Assembly (NCBI GenBank): GCA_023390705.1
Contig: JAEWCI010000651.1
Location: 1-21,386, forward strand
Direction of reading: 5' to 3'
From: Pseudomonadota bacterium
GTDB lineage: Bacteria; Pseudomonadota; Alphaproteobacteria; Acetobacterales; Acetobacteraceae
Length of the DNA stretch: 21,386 nt
Below the pieces are notes generated by a model. The model worked only from the letters and a program-made list of their open reading frames with translations. It was not told the DNA's origin and searched no databases. The translations under genes were made by a program, and so were the position numbers. Of this stretch, positions 7,056 through 16,218 are shown piece by piece; the first letter of the stretch is position 1; each line of letters begins with the position of its first letter.

Positions 7056-8285
7056 TCAGATCCGCTCGCGCGGGGCCGGCTGGCGCCGGCTTTCGAGGAG
7101 CCGGGCATGCACGGCGCGCAGCATCACAGCCAGCGCCGGGAGGCGCCGCCCGAGCCTGGCCAGTGCGACCTCGATGCGCCGCACCCCGCGGGCCGGCTGC
7201 TGTGCGCGCTCGGTGCGCAGGTATTGTGCCCAGAATTCGCGGATCATGACATCGAGGCGCGCCCGGTCGGCTGGCGGGTCGGCCAGGATGCCGCGGAGCG
7301 CCGCCTCGAATAGCGGCGAGCTCTGATCCCAGGAAGGCCAGGCGGCAGCCGTCGCCAGTGCCTCGCGACAGAGGGCAGCGAGCGTCGCCGGCTCGCGCTT
7401 CAGGCGGTCCACGGCGGCCAGCACTGCCGCCTCATCGCCCATCCGCGCCACCAGCGCGTTACGGCCGTTGACGATGTACTCGTCATGGCCGGTCACATCG
7501 TAGACCACGGCGGTGCCGCCGCAATGGAACATCTCGAGCGGCGGGCCGAACATGCCCTCGATGGTCGAGAGCTTCACCAGCACGTCGCAGGAGCGGTAGA
7601 TCATCCCGCATTCCGCCGCCGGCACGCGGGAGAAGACACGATCGGCGCCCGGGTAGCGTTCCACCGGAGACGCGGTGAGTAGCCACACCTCGTCCGCCGC
7701 GCTGCGCCGGAGCAGTGCGATGGTCCGGGCGACGTTCTTGAAGTCCACGCCAAGTGGGCCTTCCACCAGCACGCGCAGCCGTCCGGGCTGGCGCGGCGCC
7801 ACCACCGGGCCATCTGGCCGGTAGATGTCCTTGCGGCAGCCATTCGGTACCACACGGTAGTCCTGTCCGAAGCGGTCAGCGAGGTGGGCGCGGATCCAGC
7901 GCGCCTCGGTCACACCCGGCATCGGCAACAGATAGGTGGCGTTGACCAGGTTGCGAACCGCTACGTCGCTGTTCGGGTAGAACCAGCTCTCGATCGACTG
8001 CACGAAGTAGCAGTGCCGCGTAGCGCGGATGCGTGGCAACAGGTCGTAGATAGTGCGCCACCAAGTGGCGACGGCGAGGTCGAATTCCTCCTGCGCAACC
8101 TCTTCCAGCGAAGCGAAGCGCAGGTGCTCCAGCGCTGGGTGCCAGGGCTGGCAACTGCGGTCAGGTGGCCAGACCGGTACCACCGTCACCTGCCAGCCGG
8201 CGCGGTGCAGGTGCAGCGCGTGCTCGAAAATGACATAGGTGCCGCCGCCGATATCGGTGGACCCTACCAGGAAGCAGACCTTCAC
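7056..8285 (-). CDS. GT4-family glycosyltransferase
   Basis: A 409-residue GT-B-fold glycosyltransferase of the GT4 (Glycos_transf_1) type, retaining, cytoplasmic or membrane-peripheral. The N-terminal domain starts MKVCFLVGSTDIGGGTYVI, with the glycine-rich acceptor-side loop. The C-terminal donor domain holds the E-x7-E motif (Glu243 and Glu251 in IEGMFGPPLEM), followed by HCGGTAVVYDVTGHDEYI. A ~60-residue basic C-terminal extension (about 345-409) could contact the membrane. It starts with GTG, overlapping the stop of the HAD gene by four bases (GTGA), so the two are translationally coupled. It is the last gene of the operon. Donor and acceptor sugars cannot be deduced. Confidence 0.87.
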   Translation of the reverse strand: MKVCFLVGSTDIGGGTYVIFEHALHLHRAGWQVTVVPVWPPDRSCQPWHPALEHLRFASLEEVAQEEFDLAVATWWRTIYDLLPRIRATRHCYFVQSIESWFYPNSDVAVRNLVNATYLLPMPGVTEARWIRAHLADRFGQDYRVVPNGCRKDIYRPDGPVVAPRQPGRLRVLVEGPLGVDFKNVARTIALLRRSAADEVWLLTASPVERYPGADRVFSRVPAAECGMIYRSCDVLVKLSTIEGMFGPPLEMFHCGGTAVVYDVTGHDEYIVNGRNALVARMGDEAAVLAAVDRLKREPATLAALCREALATAAAWPSWDQSSPLFEAALRGILADPPADRARLDVMIREFWAQYLRTERAQQPARGVRRIEVALARLGRRLPALAVMLRAVHARLLESRRQPAPRERI

Positions 8286-10396
8286 GGCACAGGCGCCTTC
8301 GCGCGCACCAAGCGGCCAAGCAGCCGGCGGGCCATGGCATAGGCCTCCACCAGCGGCCGCCCGCCATGCGCATAGAGCGTCGATGCCGGCCAGAACGATC
8401 CATTGAGCACCCGCCGCGGCTCCCGCAGCAAGCGCACCATGAAACGCAGTCGCTCGGCAGGGGAGGTGGCGCGCGTACAGGTGATCTCACTTAAATGGAA
8501 CACGCCGAAACTCTCGCGGTGGCGCGCGGCCAGCAGCCAGGCGGCCTGGTCCAGCCAGGGGCGGAACACGAGCCGCGCATGCATATCGGCCACCATCCGC
8601 TCCCAGCTGGCCTCGGACAGCACCACCATGGCGCGCGCGGCGGCCAGTTCGCGGAAGACAGCCATGGCGTCGCGCGCCACCGGCATGACTGTGCCCTCCA
8701 GGAAGGCGCGCTCCGCTGGGTCATCGTCCAGCCGCACCTCAACCAGCCCGTCCGGGCGGCGCTCATAGCTGATAGCACTGCCATGGTCGGCACAGAGCAG
8801 CACCTCGAACAGGCTCGGGTTCTCGGCGAAAACGTGGTAGTCTGGCGTGATGCTACCAACGTTGGAGAACAGGAGACCGGTTTTCCGCAAGACGTCCTGG
8901 CCCGCATGGATCAGGCCAAGGTAGAAACCTTCCACCTCCACCTCGGGCGGCATGGCACCCCGCAGGAAGTCCTGGATCGAGCCCTTCCAGCCGCAATCCA
9001 CCACCGCTAGCGGATGCGCACGAAGGTCCACGCCGAAACTGGCAACGTAGTCGCGCAGCGCATCCCGCTGCGCGATCCGCCGCGCCTCGTAGAACGCTGC
9101 AAAGTCGGGGTCTGACCGCAGCGTCTGGTAGGCCGCACTCTCGGGCAGATCCTCTTCAGTCGCGTCGAGATCAAGACCGTGGCGGGCCGCGACCGCCTCC
9201 AGCACTGCGCCCTCGAGCCCAAGGCTGCGGGCGAAGTCACGCAGTGAGATACGGCGATACTGTCGGAACAATCCCTCAAACCGCTCCGCCGCCAGTGGCG
9301 CGAGCGAGGCCACGTAGCAGGCACGGCGCGACGCGATCAAGTAGTGCGTCGCCACGCGATCCTCCCCGCGGAGGCCCATTGCGTCCTGCCAAGCCTCGAA
9401 CATGGCCAGCAGTGGTTGGCCCTCGCGCGCCAGAAAGAAGAGGTGCCGCAGGCCGCGGCGGCGCGCAGCGGTGTAGAGCCGCTCGGCGAAGAGCAGCAAG
9501 GAGGGCACGGCGTGGCGGAGGTGCGCGGGTGGTACGTCCCGTGCCTCGACAATGGTGCACATTTGCGCGGCCAACCGCGCCGGGGCGGTCACCTCCGCAT
9601 CGGGGGCGGCATAGACCGCCACGCGGTCCGTATCCTCTACCAGCACGGCGCGCAGTCCACGGCTCTGCGCCATGGCGAGGTCGCTGTGCGGATTGTCGCC
9701 AAACATCGTCACGTCACCTGGCGGGCAGCCGACCTCGGTCAACACAAGATCGTAGAGCCGGCCACTGCGCTTACTGGCGCCGCGGTCGCAGGAGACGTGC
9801 AGCGCCTCGTAGAGTGGCGGGGCAATGCCAACACCGGCCAGCAACTCGGCAAGCGCCTCGGCCGGGAGGTAGAAATCGGAAACCAACAGCACCCTGACCC
9901 CGGCCTCTCGCGCGGCCTGCAGAGCGGTCAGCACGCCGGGTTTGGCGCGCAGCACTGCGCGCTCGGCCATCAGCTCGGCGCGCAGTGCAGCGGCAACGAA
10001 GGCAGTCTCCTCCAGGCCGGCCGGCAGCAATCTGGCGGCGCGTAACTCCGAATACAGCGCTGCTGCCATGTCGGCCAACCGGAACTCGGCCTCACCGTTC
10101 TCAGCGACGGAACGGCGGCCCAACTCGCGTTCGATCCGCTGGCGGCGGGCATAGAGCTCTGGCCCGGCCTCGCCGGCCACGCCGGCGATGCGGGCCAGCC
10201 TGTCGCAGGCGAGAACCTTGGTGTGCTCGGGACGAATGCTGCGTTCCACGAGTGTGTCGAACACGTCAAGCGCGACAACCGGACCGGCGAGCGGCAATGC
10301 CTCCACCAGGCGCGATGCATGGAGGATATGGCCACCGCCCAAGAGGACGCCGAGCGTATCGGGGCCGGCTCTTTCGCCGGTCGGGCTGCCCATCAT
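8282..10396 (-). CDS. HAD-superfamily hydrolase fused to an uncharacterised glycan-locus domain
   Basis: About 704 residues from the ATG at 10396, which has GGGGA six bases upstream; a GTG at 10453 would add 19 residues without a ribosome binding site. Residues ~38-255 are a HAD domain with all motifs: DVFDT (Asp44, Asp47), VSD (Ser173), Lys209 and FGDNPHSD (Asp234, Asp239), so a phosphatase or phosphotransferase activity is plausible. Residues ~295-690 are a second domain with FFLAREG (320-326), SRR (356-358) and VDCGWKGSIQD (466-476). The same domain stands alone in the gene at 11605-12882. I recall this layout as a COG5610-like predicted hydrolase found in polysaccharide clusters, without known substrate. 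It is the penultimate operon gene and overlaps the following GT4 gene. Confidence 0.8.
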   Translation of the reverse strand: MMGSPTGERAGPDTLGVLLGGGHILHASRLVEALPLAGPVVALDVFDTLVERSIRPEHTKVLACDRLARIAGVAGEAGPELYARRQRIERELGRRSVAENGEAEFRLADMAAALYSELRAARLLPAGLEETAFVAAALRAELMAERAVLRAKPGVLTALQAAREAGVRVLLVSDFYLPAEALAELLAGVGIAPPLYEALHVSCDRGASKRSGRLYDLVLTEVGCPPGDVTMFGDNPHSDLAMAQSRGLRAVLVEDTDRVAVYAAPDAEVTAPARLAAQMCTIVEARDVPPAHLRHAVPSLLLFAERLYTAARRRGLRHLFFLAREGQPLLAMFEAWQDAMGLRGEDRVATHYLIASRRACYVASLAPLAAERFEGLFRQYRRISLRDFARSLGLEGAVLEAVAARHGLDLDATEEDLPESAAYQTLRSDPDFAAFYEARRIAQRDALRDYVASFGVDLRAHPLAVVDCGWKGSIQDFLRGAMPPEVEVEGFYLGLIHAGQDVLRKTGLLFSNVGSITPDYHVFAENPSLFEVLLCADHGSAISYERRPDGLVEVRLDDDPAERAFLEGTVMPVARDAMAVFRELAAARAMVVLSEASWERMVADMHARLVFRPWLDQAAWLLAARHRESFGVFHLSEITCTRATSPAERLRFMVRLLREPRRVLNGSFWPASTLYAHGGRPLVEAYAMARRLLGRLVRAKAPVP

Positions 10397-10502
10397 GAGG
10401 TTCCCCGCCACTCCGCCGTATCGATCACATACTCGGCCCGGATAGGTCTGCACGAGGCTCTAGAGCGAAAAACCGCCGGATGTGCAAGCTGTTCGTCGCG
10501 CA

Positions 10503-11618
10503 TCAAGGGGAAGTTCCGGGCGCGGCCGTCACTGCACGGTAGAGCGCCGCGTAGCGCGCCGCGGCCGTGGTCACGTCAAACCGGTCGAGCACCAGGGCGC
10601 GCTGCGCATCTCGCTCGTTCGGCTGGGCACAGCGGCTGATCGCAGCCCCCAGGGCGCGCGCGCAATCCGCTGCGTCGCAGGGGGCGAACAGCGTTTCCTC
10701 CGGCAAGCCGATGCGCGGCACGTCCCCGACGCGGCTGGCGCAAACCGTGAGGCCGGTCGCTGCCGCCTCCAGCACCGCCATCGGCAGGGCCTCGCTGCGT
10801 GAGGGCAGAGCCAAGATGTCGAGACTCGCATAGAGTGTCTCCACCGCAGCGACGGCGCCGTGCAACTCCGTCCGCTCCAGCAGGCCGACCTGGGCCAGGT
10901 GCTCGCGTAGCGCTGGCGCGGTGTCGCAACCCTGGCCAGCCAGCACGAGTTCAATGCGGTCGCGCAGTGGGTGGCGAGCCAGCACGTCGATCAGGAAGTG
11001 GTGGCCCTTCACCGGGTCGTAGCGCGCGACGACCCCAAGCCGGAGCCGCCCTCCCTGCGGCCGTGGCGCGGCAGGCAGGCGGAAGCGTTCCATGTCGATG
11101 CCGTTCGGGATGACGAGGCCTCGGGCCGCAGCGTAACCCGCCGCCTCGTGCGCGCGCCGCGCGGCCTCGGCGACATAGACGATCCGGTCGGGCACCAAGC
11201 CCGAGAGGCGCGCGCAGGCCGTACTGACCCAGCGGGTCATCTGCTTGTTTATCGCCCAAGGCGAGGCGCTGTGAACTGACCATAGGATCCGCGCCCCCGA
11301 GCCGAGCGCAGCGAGACCGAGGAGGTTGGCGTGGTACATCCAGCAGTGCAGCACGTCCGGCTGCACCTCCTGCACCGCACGGCGGACTTGCCGGAACAGT
11401 CCGGGCATAGGGATGCGGCACCGGGCCGTGCCGGCCAACACGGGAACACGAACATGGAAATGCGGTTCCATCGCCAGCAAGGTGCAGACGCTTGCCTCGA
11501 TTCCAGGCTGCTGCACGGCCAACAGGGCAGCGAGAGCAGCCTCGGCACCACCCTGGCCAAGATGCGGAATCACGTGCAGCACCCGGACCGGCCGGGGCGC
11601 AGAGCTAGAGGCGGGCAT
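10503..11618 (-). CDS. GT4-family glycosyltransferase
   Basis: A 371-residue retaining GT-B glycosyltransferase. The N-terminal domain has the VLHVIPHLGQGGAEAAL loop (13-29) typical of GT4 enzymes. The donor domain shows VARYDPVKGHHFLI (197-210) and the E-x7-E motif with Glu276 and Glu284 (SEALPMAVLE). The linker PNGIDMERF (171-179) is the usual hinge segment. It begins with ATG and overlaps the upstream gene by 14 bases, so it belongs to the same transcript. A gap of 106 bases follows before the HAD gene, the largest gap in this downstream half of the operon. The sugar specificity is unknown. Confidence 0.9.
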   Translation of the reverse strand: MPASSSAPRPVRVLHVIPHLGQGGAEAALAALLAVQQPGIEASVCTLLAMEPHFHVRVPVLAGTARCRIPMPGLFRQVRRAVQEVQPDVLHCWMYHANLLGLAALGSGARILWSVHSASPWAINKQMTRWVSTACARLSGLVPDRIVYVAEAARRAHEAAGYAAARGLVIPNGIDMERFRLPAAPRPQGGRLRLGVVARYDPVKGHHFLIDVLARHPLRDRIELVLAGQGCDTAPALREHLAQVGLLERTELHGAVAAVETLYASLDILALPSRSEALPMAVLEAAATGLTVCASRVGDVPRIGLPEETLFAPCDAADCARALGAAISRCAQPNERDAQRALVLDRFDVTTAAARYAALYRAVTAAPGTSP

Positions 11619-12882
11619 CTAAACGAAGGATCAGCCACCGAAGCAGCGGCGCGGCCAGCGGCAAGTCGCGCGCGAGCAGGCCCCAGGGCCAGCCGCTCTG
11701 CGCAAGCCGCAGCCCGAGCGCGCGCCGAGCGCCCGGCAGCATCATGCCCCGCAGCACCGCCCTTGCCGAGAGGCGGTCTGCGCCGCGACGCAGCGCACCC
11801 TCGCCGAATCGGTCATCCCGCCAGGCCTCAAAGAAAAGGCCGACCAGGGCTTGGTGGGGCGCCTCGATCACCTTCAGCACTTGCTGCCGCGCCACTACGG
11901 CAGAGGGGGCGTGCAGCTCGGCGCAGGCGTCGATGCCGGCAGCAATGGCGGCCTGCAGCACCTGGAAACTCGAGGTTTTATGCGGCACGACTGCTATTGG
12001 GTCCGGCACCGGCACCGGGCGCCCGTCCTGCATCGTGTAGCCCAAGGTGGAGGGCGTGTCGTCGCTCGCAACGAACTCCAGCGGCGCAATGAAGCGCAGC
12101 CGGCGCATCAAGCCGCGAGGGGCGCCGGCATCCAGGATGAAGCCGCACTTCGCCGCATTCGGCGGGGGCGGGGACATGGCGGGATGCAGCGCGAGATAGA
12201 GCCCGGTCAGGCAGGCATCCGGCAGCAGCCGCGCGAGATTATCCTGGATGCTGCCCTTCCAGCCGATATCGGCGACCGCCACCAGCCCTGTCCGGGGCAC
12301 GCCCTGGCCGCGCAGGTAGCTGAGCAGAGCTTCCCGTTGGGCCGCGTGGCGACGAGCGAGCGCGGCAGCCACGGTCACGTCGCCGAGCACTCGCGCAGCC
12401 ATGCCCGGGGCCGACCAGCGCTCCTCGAGCGGCAGGTCCTCCCTGGCCTCCTCTCCCGGCAGACCAAGGCTTTCAAGGACGGTGCCCACAGTGGTATTGC
12501 GGTATTGCGCGAGCAGCGGCGCCAGTGCTGTGTCCGAGATCTCAGGCAAACTGGGCAGGAAGGTAGAGCGGCGGCTGACAGCGAGCGCCACCGGCTCAGG
12601 CCAAGCGTCCCCGCCGGGGACAATCCGGCGAAGACGGCCATAGTGGCGCGCGAGCCAAGCGCCTTCCCGCGAGAGGAAGAAGAGACGCTCAGCACCGAGT
12701 GCTGCCGCCTTGCGGCCGAGCCAGACCAAGTGGTGGCCGAAGGCGGCCCCGAGCGCACGGCCCGCAGCATCGAGCCCCGCCGCATCACGCCCCGCCAGCG
12801 CCGGCTGAATGTGCTCTGGGCCATCATGCGAACTTGCAAACCACTCCAGACCGGCTTCAAAATAACCGGTTGGCCGACGCAT
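11605..12882 (-). CDS. Stand-alone uncharacterised domain shared with the HAD fusion protein
   Basis: A 425-residue protein with no signal peptide or clear membrane helix. It matches the C-terminal domain of the HAD fusion at 8282-10396: RLFFLSREG (66-74), AVSRRSTFLPSL (101-112) against IASRRACYVASL, LLAQYR with ESLGL (123-141), RRHAAQREALLSYL (177-190), and VADIGWKGSIQD (203-214) against VVDCGWKGSIQD. It has no HAD domain. The C-terminal ~60 residues are basic and hydrophobic (RALGLRLAQSGWPWGLL region) and may touch the membrane. Its ATG overlaps the stop of the giant fusion gene by one base (TAATG), and its own end overlaps the next GT4 by 14 bases. Function is unknown; a role in making the glycan is inferred from position only. 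Confidence 0.72.
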   Translation of the reverse strand: MRRPTGYFEAGLEWFASSHDGPEHIQPALAGRDAAGLDAAGRALGAAFGHHLVWLGRKAAALGAERLFFLSREGAWLARHYGRLRRIVPGGDAWPEPVALAVSRRSTFLPSLPEISDTALAPLLAQYRNTTVGTVLESLGLPGEEAREDLPLEERWSAPGMAARVLGDVTVAAALARRHAAQREALLSYLRGQGVPRTGLVAVADIGWKGSIQDNLARLLPDACLTGLYLALHPAMSPPPPNAAKCGFILDAGAPRGLMRRLRFIAPLEFVASDDTPSTLGYTMQDGRPVPVPDPIAVVPHKTSSFQVLQAAIAAGIDACAELHAPSAVVARQQVLKVIEAPHQALVGLFFEAWRDDRFGEGALRRGADRLSARAVLRGMMLPGARRALGLRLAQSGWPWGLLARDLPLAAPLLRWLILRLDARL

Positions 12883-15800
12883 TAGGCTGCCTCCTTCCAG
12901 GTATCCAGCAGCTCACGGTAGGCAGGGCTGATAACGAGGTTGACCCCCTTTACCTCGGCGCGGCGCAGCGCCTCCCGCACCGCGGGGACGAGCAGGTGCG
13001 GGTGGTGGACCAGATTGTCCTCCTTCCGCACGGCCTCGTCCCCATCGATCAGGTGGATGATGTTGACATGCCGCACGCCGAGTTCGGCCGCCAAGTCCAC
13101 GAAGTCGGGAATCTCCCGCACGTTCACGAACTGCGAGACGAAATTGAAGTAGATCTCCGGCTTCTCCGTGCCGCGCGCCTGCTTCACCTCTTGTAGGGTG
13201 CGGATGTTCTGGATCACGCGGTCGAAATTGCTCTTGAGCATGACCGCTTCGGCGGTCGCCTTCGTCGCGCCATGCAGCGAGACCGAGATCATGTCGAGTC
13301 CGGCATCGACGAGACGAATAGCGAAGTCGCGGCTGAGCGGCATCGCGTTGGTGGTGATGGCGGTGAAGGTGCCCTGGTCATGGGCCCGCTTCACCAGCGC
13401 GAAGATCTCCTTGTTGAGCAGCGGCTCAGCATAGGCGCCGACGAAATGCGCCGTCTTCAGGTTCACGCCCGAGGTCAGCGCGGCGTAGTCGTCCATGGTG
13501 AGCCGGAAATACGGGTCGCGCTTGATGCCGAGCTGGTCGTGCCGGATGGCCGGAGGGCACATGACGCAGCTCACGTTGCAGCGGTTCAGCGTGTTCAGGT
13601 CGAGATAGATCGGCAGCAGCTTCGCGTCGAGCAGCACCTCCGGCATGGGCGCCGGGCGCGTGGCGGGCGGCAACGGGACGAGGTCCGCCGGCGCCGCCAG
13701 CGGCGGCAGGCCGTACTCGGCCGCCTTCGCCTGGTACTCCGCATAGCGGTGCATGTGCCGGGCCGCCAACTCCCGCACCTGCGGTTCGTCCACGCCGTTG
13801 TTCAGCGCGTGCAGGGCGAGGTGGAGCTGCAGCATCCAGGCCGGGCCGTCATGCCGGTACTCGCAGGCGTCACAATAGGGCGCCAGCTTGTCACCGGTCA
13901 GCAGCGAGCGACGGATGGCGACGTATTTCTCCCCCGTCCAGACCGTCCCTAGACCCTCTTTTCGGGCATTGCCCATATTGGTCTCGTCCCGGTAGGCGAA
14001 GATGCTGGAAGCGGAGCAGAGGCGGATGGAGCCGTCAGGCTCGATGCTCGGATTGGCGAAGGGGAGCATGCACATCTTGGTGCTCAGTTCCCCGCGGGCC
14101 AGGGCTCGGTCGTGCAGGACCTGCCGGAAGAAGCGGTCGAACTTCTCCACCTGGCGCTGCCAGGCCCAGGGCTCGATCGAACGGAGGTTCTCTTCCGACA
14201 GCACGCGGAACAGGGCGGGCTGCGCGACCAGCCGGCGGATCGCCGCCTTCAGGCACTCGATGGAACGCTCCGCCAGGATGAACTCCCGTTGCCGCGGCCC
14301 GAACACCTGCGGCACAATCCCGACATCGGTCGAGATCACCGGGACCCCGCAGGCCATCGCTTCCATGACCGGGTTCGGCGTGCCCTCGATTTTCGAGGGG
14401 CAGACATAGAGGTCGATCGAGTTGTAGTAGCCGGGCATCTCGGCGTGCGGCACATAGGCCTTCTGCCGGTCGGCGAACTCGAGCCGGACCGGCAGGCCCT
14501 CGGCCCGCAGCTGCTCGATCGCCGGGATGAGGATGGTATGGACGCCCTTGAAGTCCTCCAGAGTCGCGGCCCACTTGCTGTTGCCGACCCAGCCGACCAC
14601 GACTTCGCGTCCTGCAATATCGTCGAACCGCTCCAGCCTCTTCGGGCGGAACAGCTCGGTGTCCACCCCATCCTCGATGACCATCGCCGGCGCCCGCAGT
14701 CCGGGGATGGCGCGGTAGTGCCGATCCAGCCGATCCGAAGAAACCGTGTAAGCCACCGCCAATTCGTTGAAGATCCGGCGCCGTGCCTGGATGCCCTCAC
14801 CATCGCTGTAGAGGTGGTCGTAAACGGCTGTTGTGATGCAGGCGCCTTCTATGAACCGGCGCGAGAACTCTGCGGGCGTAAGGCCAAGCATCGCCGCATA
14901 GCTGTCGAGCAGCGAAGTGCCGACCACCGTGAGCAGGTCGCGCCAGAAGAAGTGGATGATGTCGTAATCGCCTGACTGGATCAGGACTTGGCCGACCGCG
15001 CTTGCGCCACCTTCCCAGTAGGGACCCGTCGATCCACCCTCCCGCCATCTTGCCTTCTGGATATCGCCAAGGCGGGTGATCGGAATGATGTCCACTTCGT
15101 AGCGGTCACTGAGGTGGCGCTTGATCTGGTTTGAGATGTTATGGAAAGCCCAGCCCTCGATATCTGTGACGAGGGCGATGCGTGGCCGCTTTGCGGCCGC
15201 CCGCGTTGCCTTAGATGCTGGAAAGGTGGCGGAGTCCGCCTCTGTAGCGAAACCTTGCTTGCGTTCATTATCAAGCAGCCACTCGTCTACATGCTCACTC
15301 CACACCCGGAAGCCGGTCTTACTCTCCAGATGCATCGCGGAATTGTAGAGGGCACGCCGCGAGAAGCGTGCGCGCTCGTAGTCGCGATCGTCTCCTGAAG
15401 CAGCGGGCGGATGGTCATGGACGAAGGCCCGGATCGACGACGACCCGACCTTCATGCCGCGGCGGAATAACCGGAGCGAGAATTCGAGGTCCTCGAATCC
15501 GACGAGCATGGCATCGTCGAACCCGCCGGACTCCAGGAACGCCTCGCGGTGCACGACCGAGGCGCCACCGAACATGAAGGAACAGAGGAAAGGCTGTCCC
15601 TCCGGGACAAGACGGGTGGCCTCGCCTACTTCCGTGTTCGGTCGGAGGAGGCAGTTGAGTGTCAGGCGAGGCACGCCGTCGAGAACACTGAGTTGCAGGT
15701 GGCCGCCGAAGCTGTAGAAGGTGCGGGTGTCGGGGTTCAGCAGCGGCACGCTGAGGAAGCGGCAACCCAGCAGGCCGATGTCACGCTGCAGGGTGGGGAA

Positions 15801-16196
15801 GGGGTCGGCGACAAGATAGATATCGTTGTCGAGCGACATCACCCATTCGGTTTCTGCCGCTTGGAAGGCGCGGTTGCGCCCGCCGGCAACGCCGTGATTC
15901 GTGCCGAACTCCAGGATGCGCCACTTGAACGGGCAGTGCTCCGTCAGGTGCGCGCGCAGGACTTCCAGTTCCGCCGGCGCAGAGCCGTTGTCCGCCACTA
16001 GGATTTCCCCGGCGAAGTGCGGCACATGACGCTTCACCGAGTCCACCATCCGGATCGTCAGGTTCGCCCGGTTGAGCGACAGCAGCACGATCGTGAGGTT
16101 GGCTCCGTCCGCTCCGATATTGGGCGCGGTCCAGTTCGCTCCGGGCTCGGCCAGGGCGAGATGGCGGTCATCGACGAAGAAGGGAAGTGGCCGCAC
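12882..16196 (-). CDS. Four-part fusion: GT2 - GT4 - SPASM-like - radical SAM
   Basis: A 1104-residue open frame from a GTG preceded by GGAGGT six bases away. Residues ~33-300 are a GT2 glycosyltransferase with a DND motif (Asp123, Asp125 in LDNDIYLV) and GFEDLEFSLRL (233-243). Residues ~338-690 are a GT4 domain with E-x7-E (Glu604, Glu612 in IEGTPNPVME). Residues ~705-780 are SPASM-like: Cys709, Cys727 (PDGSIRLC), Cys775 and Cys778 (YCDACEYR). Residues ~862-1104 are a radical SAM domain with C-x3-C-x2-C (Cys873, 877, 880 in CNVSCVMC), GAYAEPLLN and SVSLHGATKA. SPASM normally follows the radical SAM domain; here it precedes it. No frameshift or internal stop is seen. It could extend a glycan and chemically modify a sugar, but no substrate can be named. 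Confidence 0.88.
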   Translation of the reverse strand: MRPLPFFVDDRHLALAEPGANWTAPNIGADGANLTIVLLSLNRANLTIRMVDSVKRHVPHFAGEILVADNGSAPAELEVLRAHLTEHCPFKWRILEFGTNHGVAGGRNRAFQAAETEWVMSLDNDIYLVADPFPTLQRDIGLLGCRFLSVPLLNPDTRTFYSFGGHLQLSVLDGVPRLTLNCLLRPNTEVGEATRLVPEGQPFLCSFMFGGASVVHREAFLESGGFDDAMLVGFEDLEFSLRLFRRGMKVGSSSIRAFVHDHPPAASGDDRDYERARFSRRALYNSAMHLESKTGFRVWSEHVDEWLLDNERKQGFATEADSATFPASKATRAAAKRPRIALVTDIEGWAFHNISNQIKRHLSDRYEVDIIPITRLGDIQKARWREGGSTGPYWEGGASAVGQVLIQSGDYDIIHFFWRDLLTVVGTSLLDSYAAMLGLTPAEFSRRFIEGACITTAVYDHLYSDGEGIQARRRIFNELAVAYTVSSDRLDRHYRAIPGLRAPAMVIEDGVDTELFRPKRLERFDDIAGREVVVGWVGNSKWAATLEDFKGVHTILIPAIEQLRAEGLPVRLEFADRQKAYVPHAEMPGYYNSIDLYVCPSKIEGTPNPVMEAMACGVPVISTDVGIVPQVFGPRQREFILAERSIECLKAAIRRLVAQPALFRVLSEENLRSIEPWAWQRQVEKFDRFFRQVLHDRALARGELSTKMCMLPFANPSIEPDGSIRLCSASSIFAYRDETNMGNARKEGLGTVWTGEKYVAIRRSLLTGDKLAPYCDACEYRHDGPAWMLQLHLALHALNNGVDEPQVRELAARHMHRYAEYQAKAAEYGLPPLAAPADLVPLPPATRPAPMPEVLLDAKLLPIYLDLNTLNRCNVSCVMCPPAIRHDQLGIKRDPYFRLTMDDYAALTSGVNLKTAHFVGAYAEPLLNKEIFALVKRAHDQGTFTAITTNAMPLSRDFAIRLVDAGLDMISVSLHGATKATAEAVMLKSNFDRVIQNIRTLQEVKQARGTEKPEIYFNFVSQFVNVREIPDFVDLAAELGVRHVNIIHLIDGDEAVRKEDNLVHHPHLLVPAVREALRRAEVKGVNLVISPAYRELLDTWKEAA

Positions 16197-16218
16197 GTCT
16201 GGACCTCCGCCTTTTGGG

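Noticed and set aside
10397..10453. GTG start 19 codons upstream for the HAD fusion protein
   Set aside because: No ribosome binding site precedes it, whereas the ATG at 10396 has GGGGA at good spacing.
10457..10466. Palindrome GCTCTAGAGC between the GT4 and HAD genes
   Set aside because: A 10-bp palindrome with no loop or T-run is not a terminator, and nothing links it to a known regulator.
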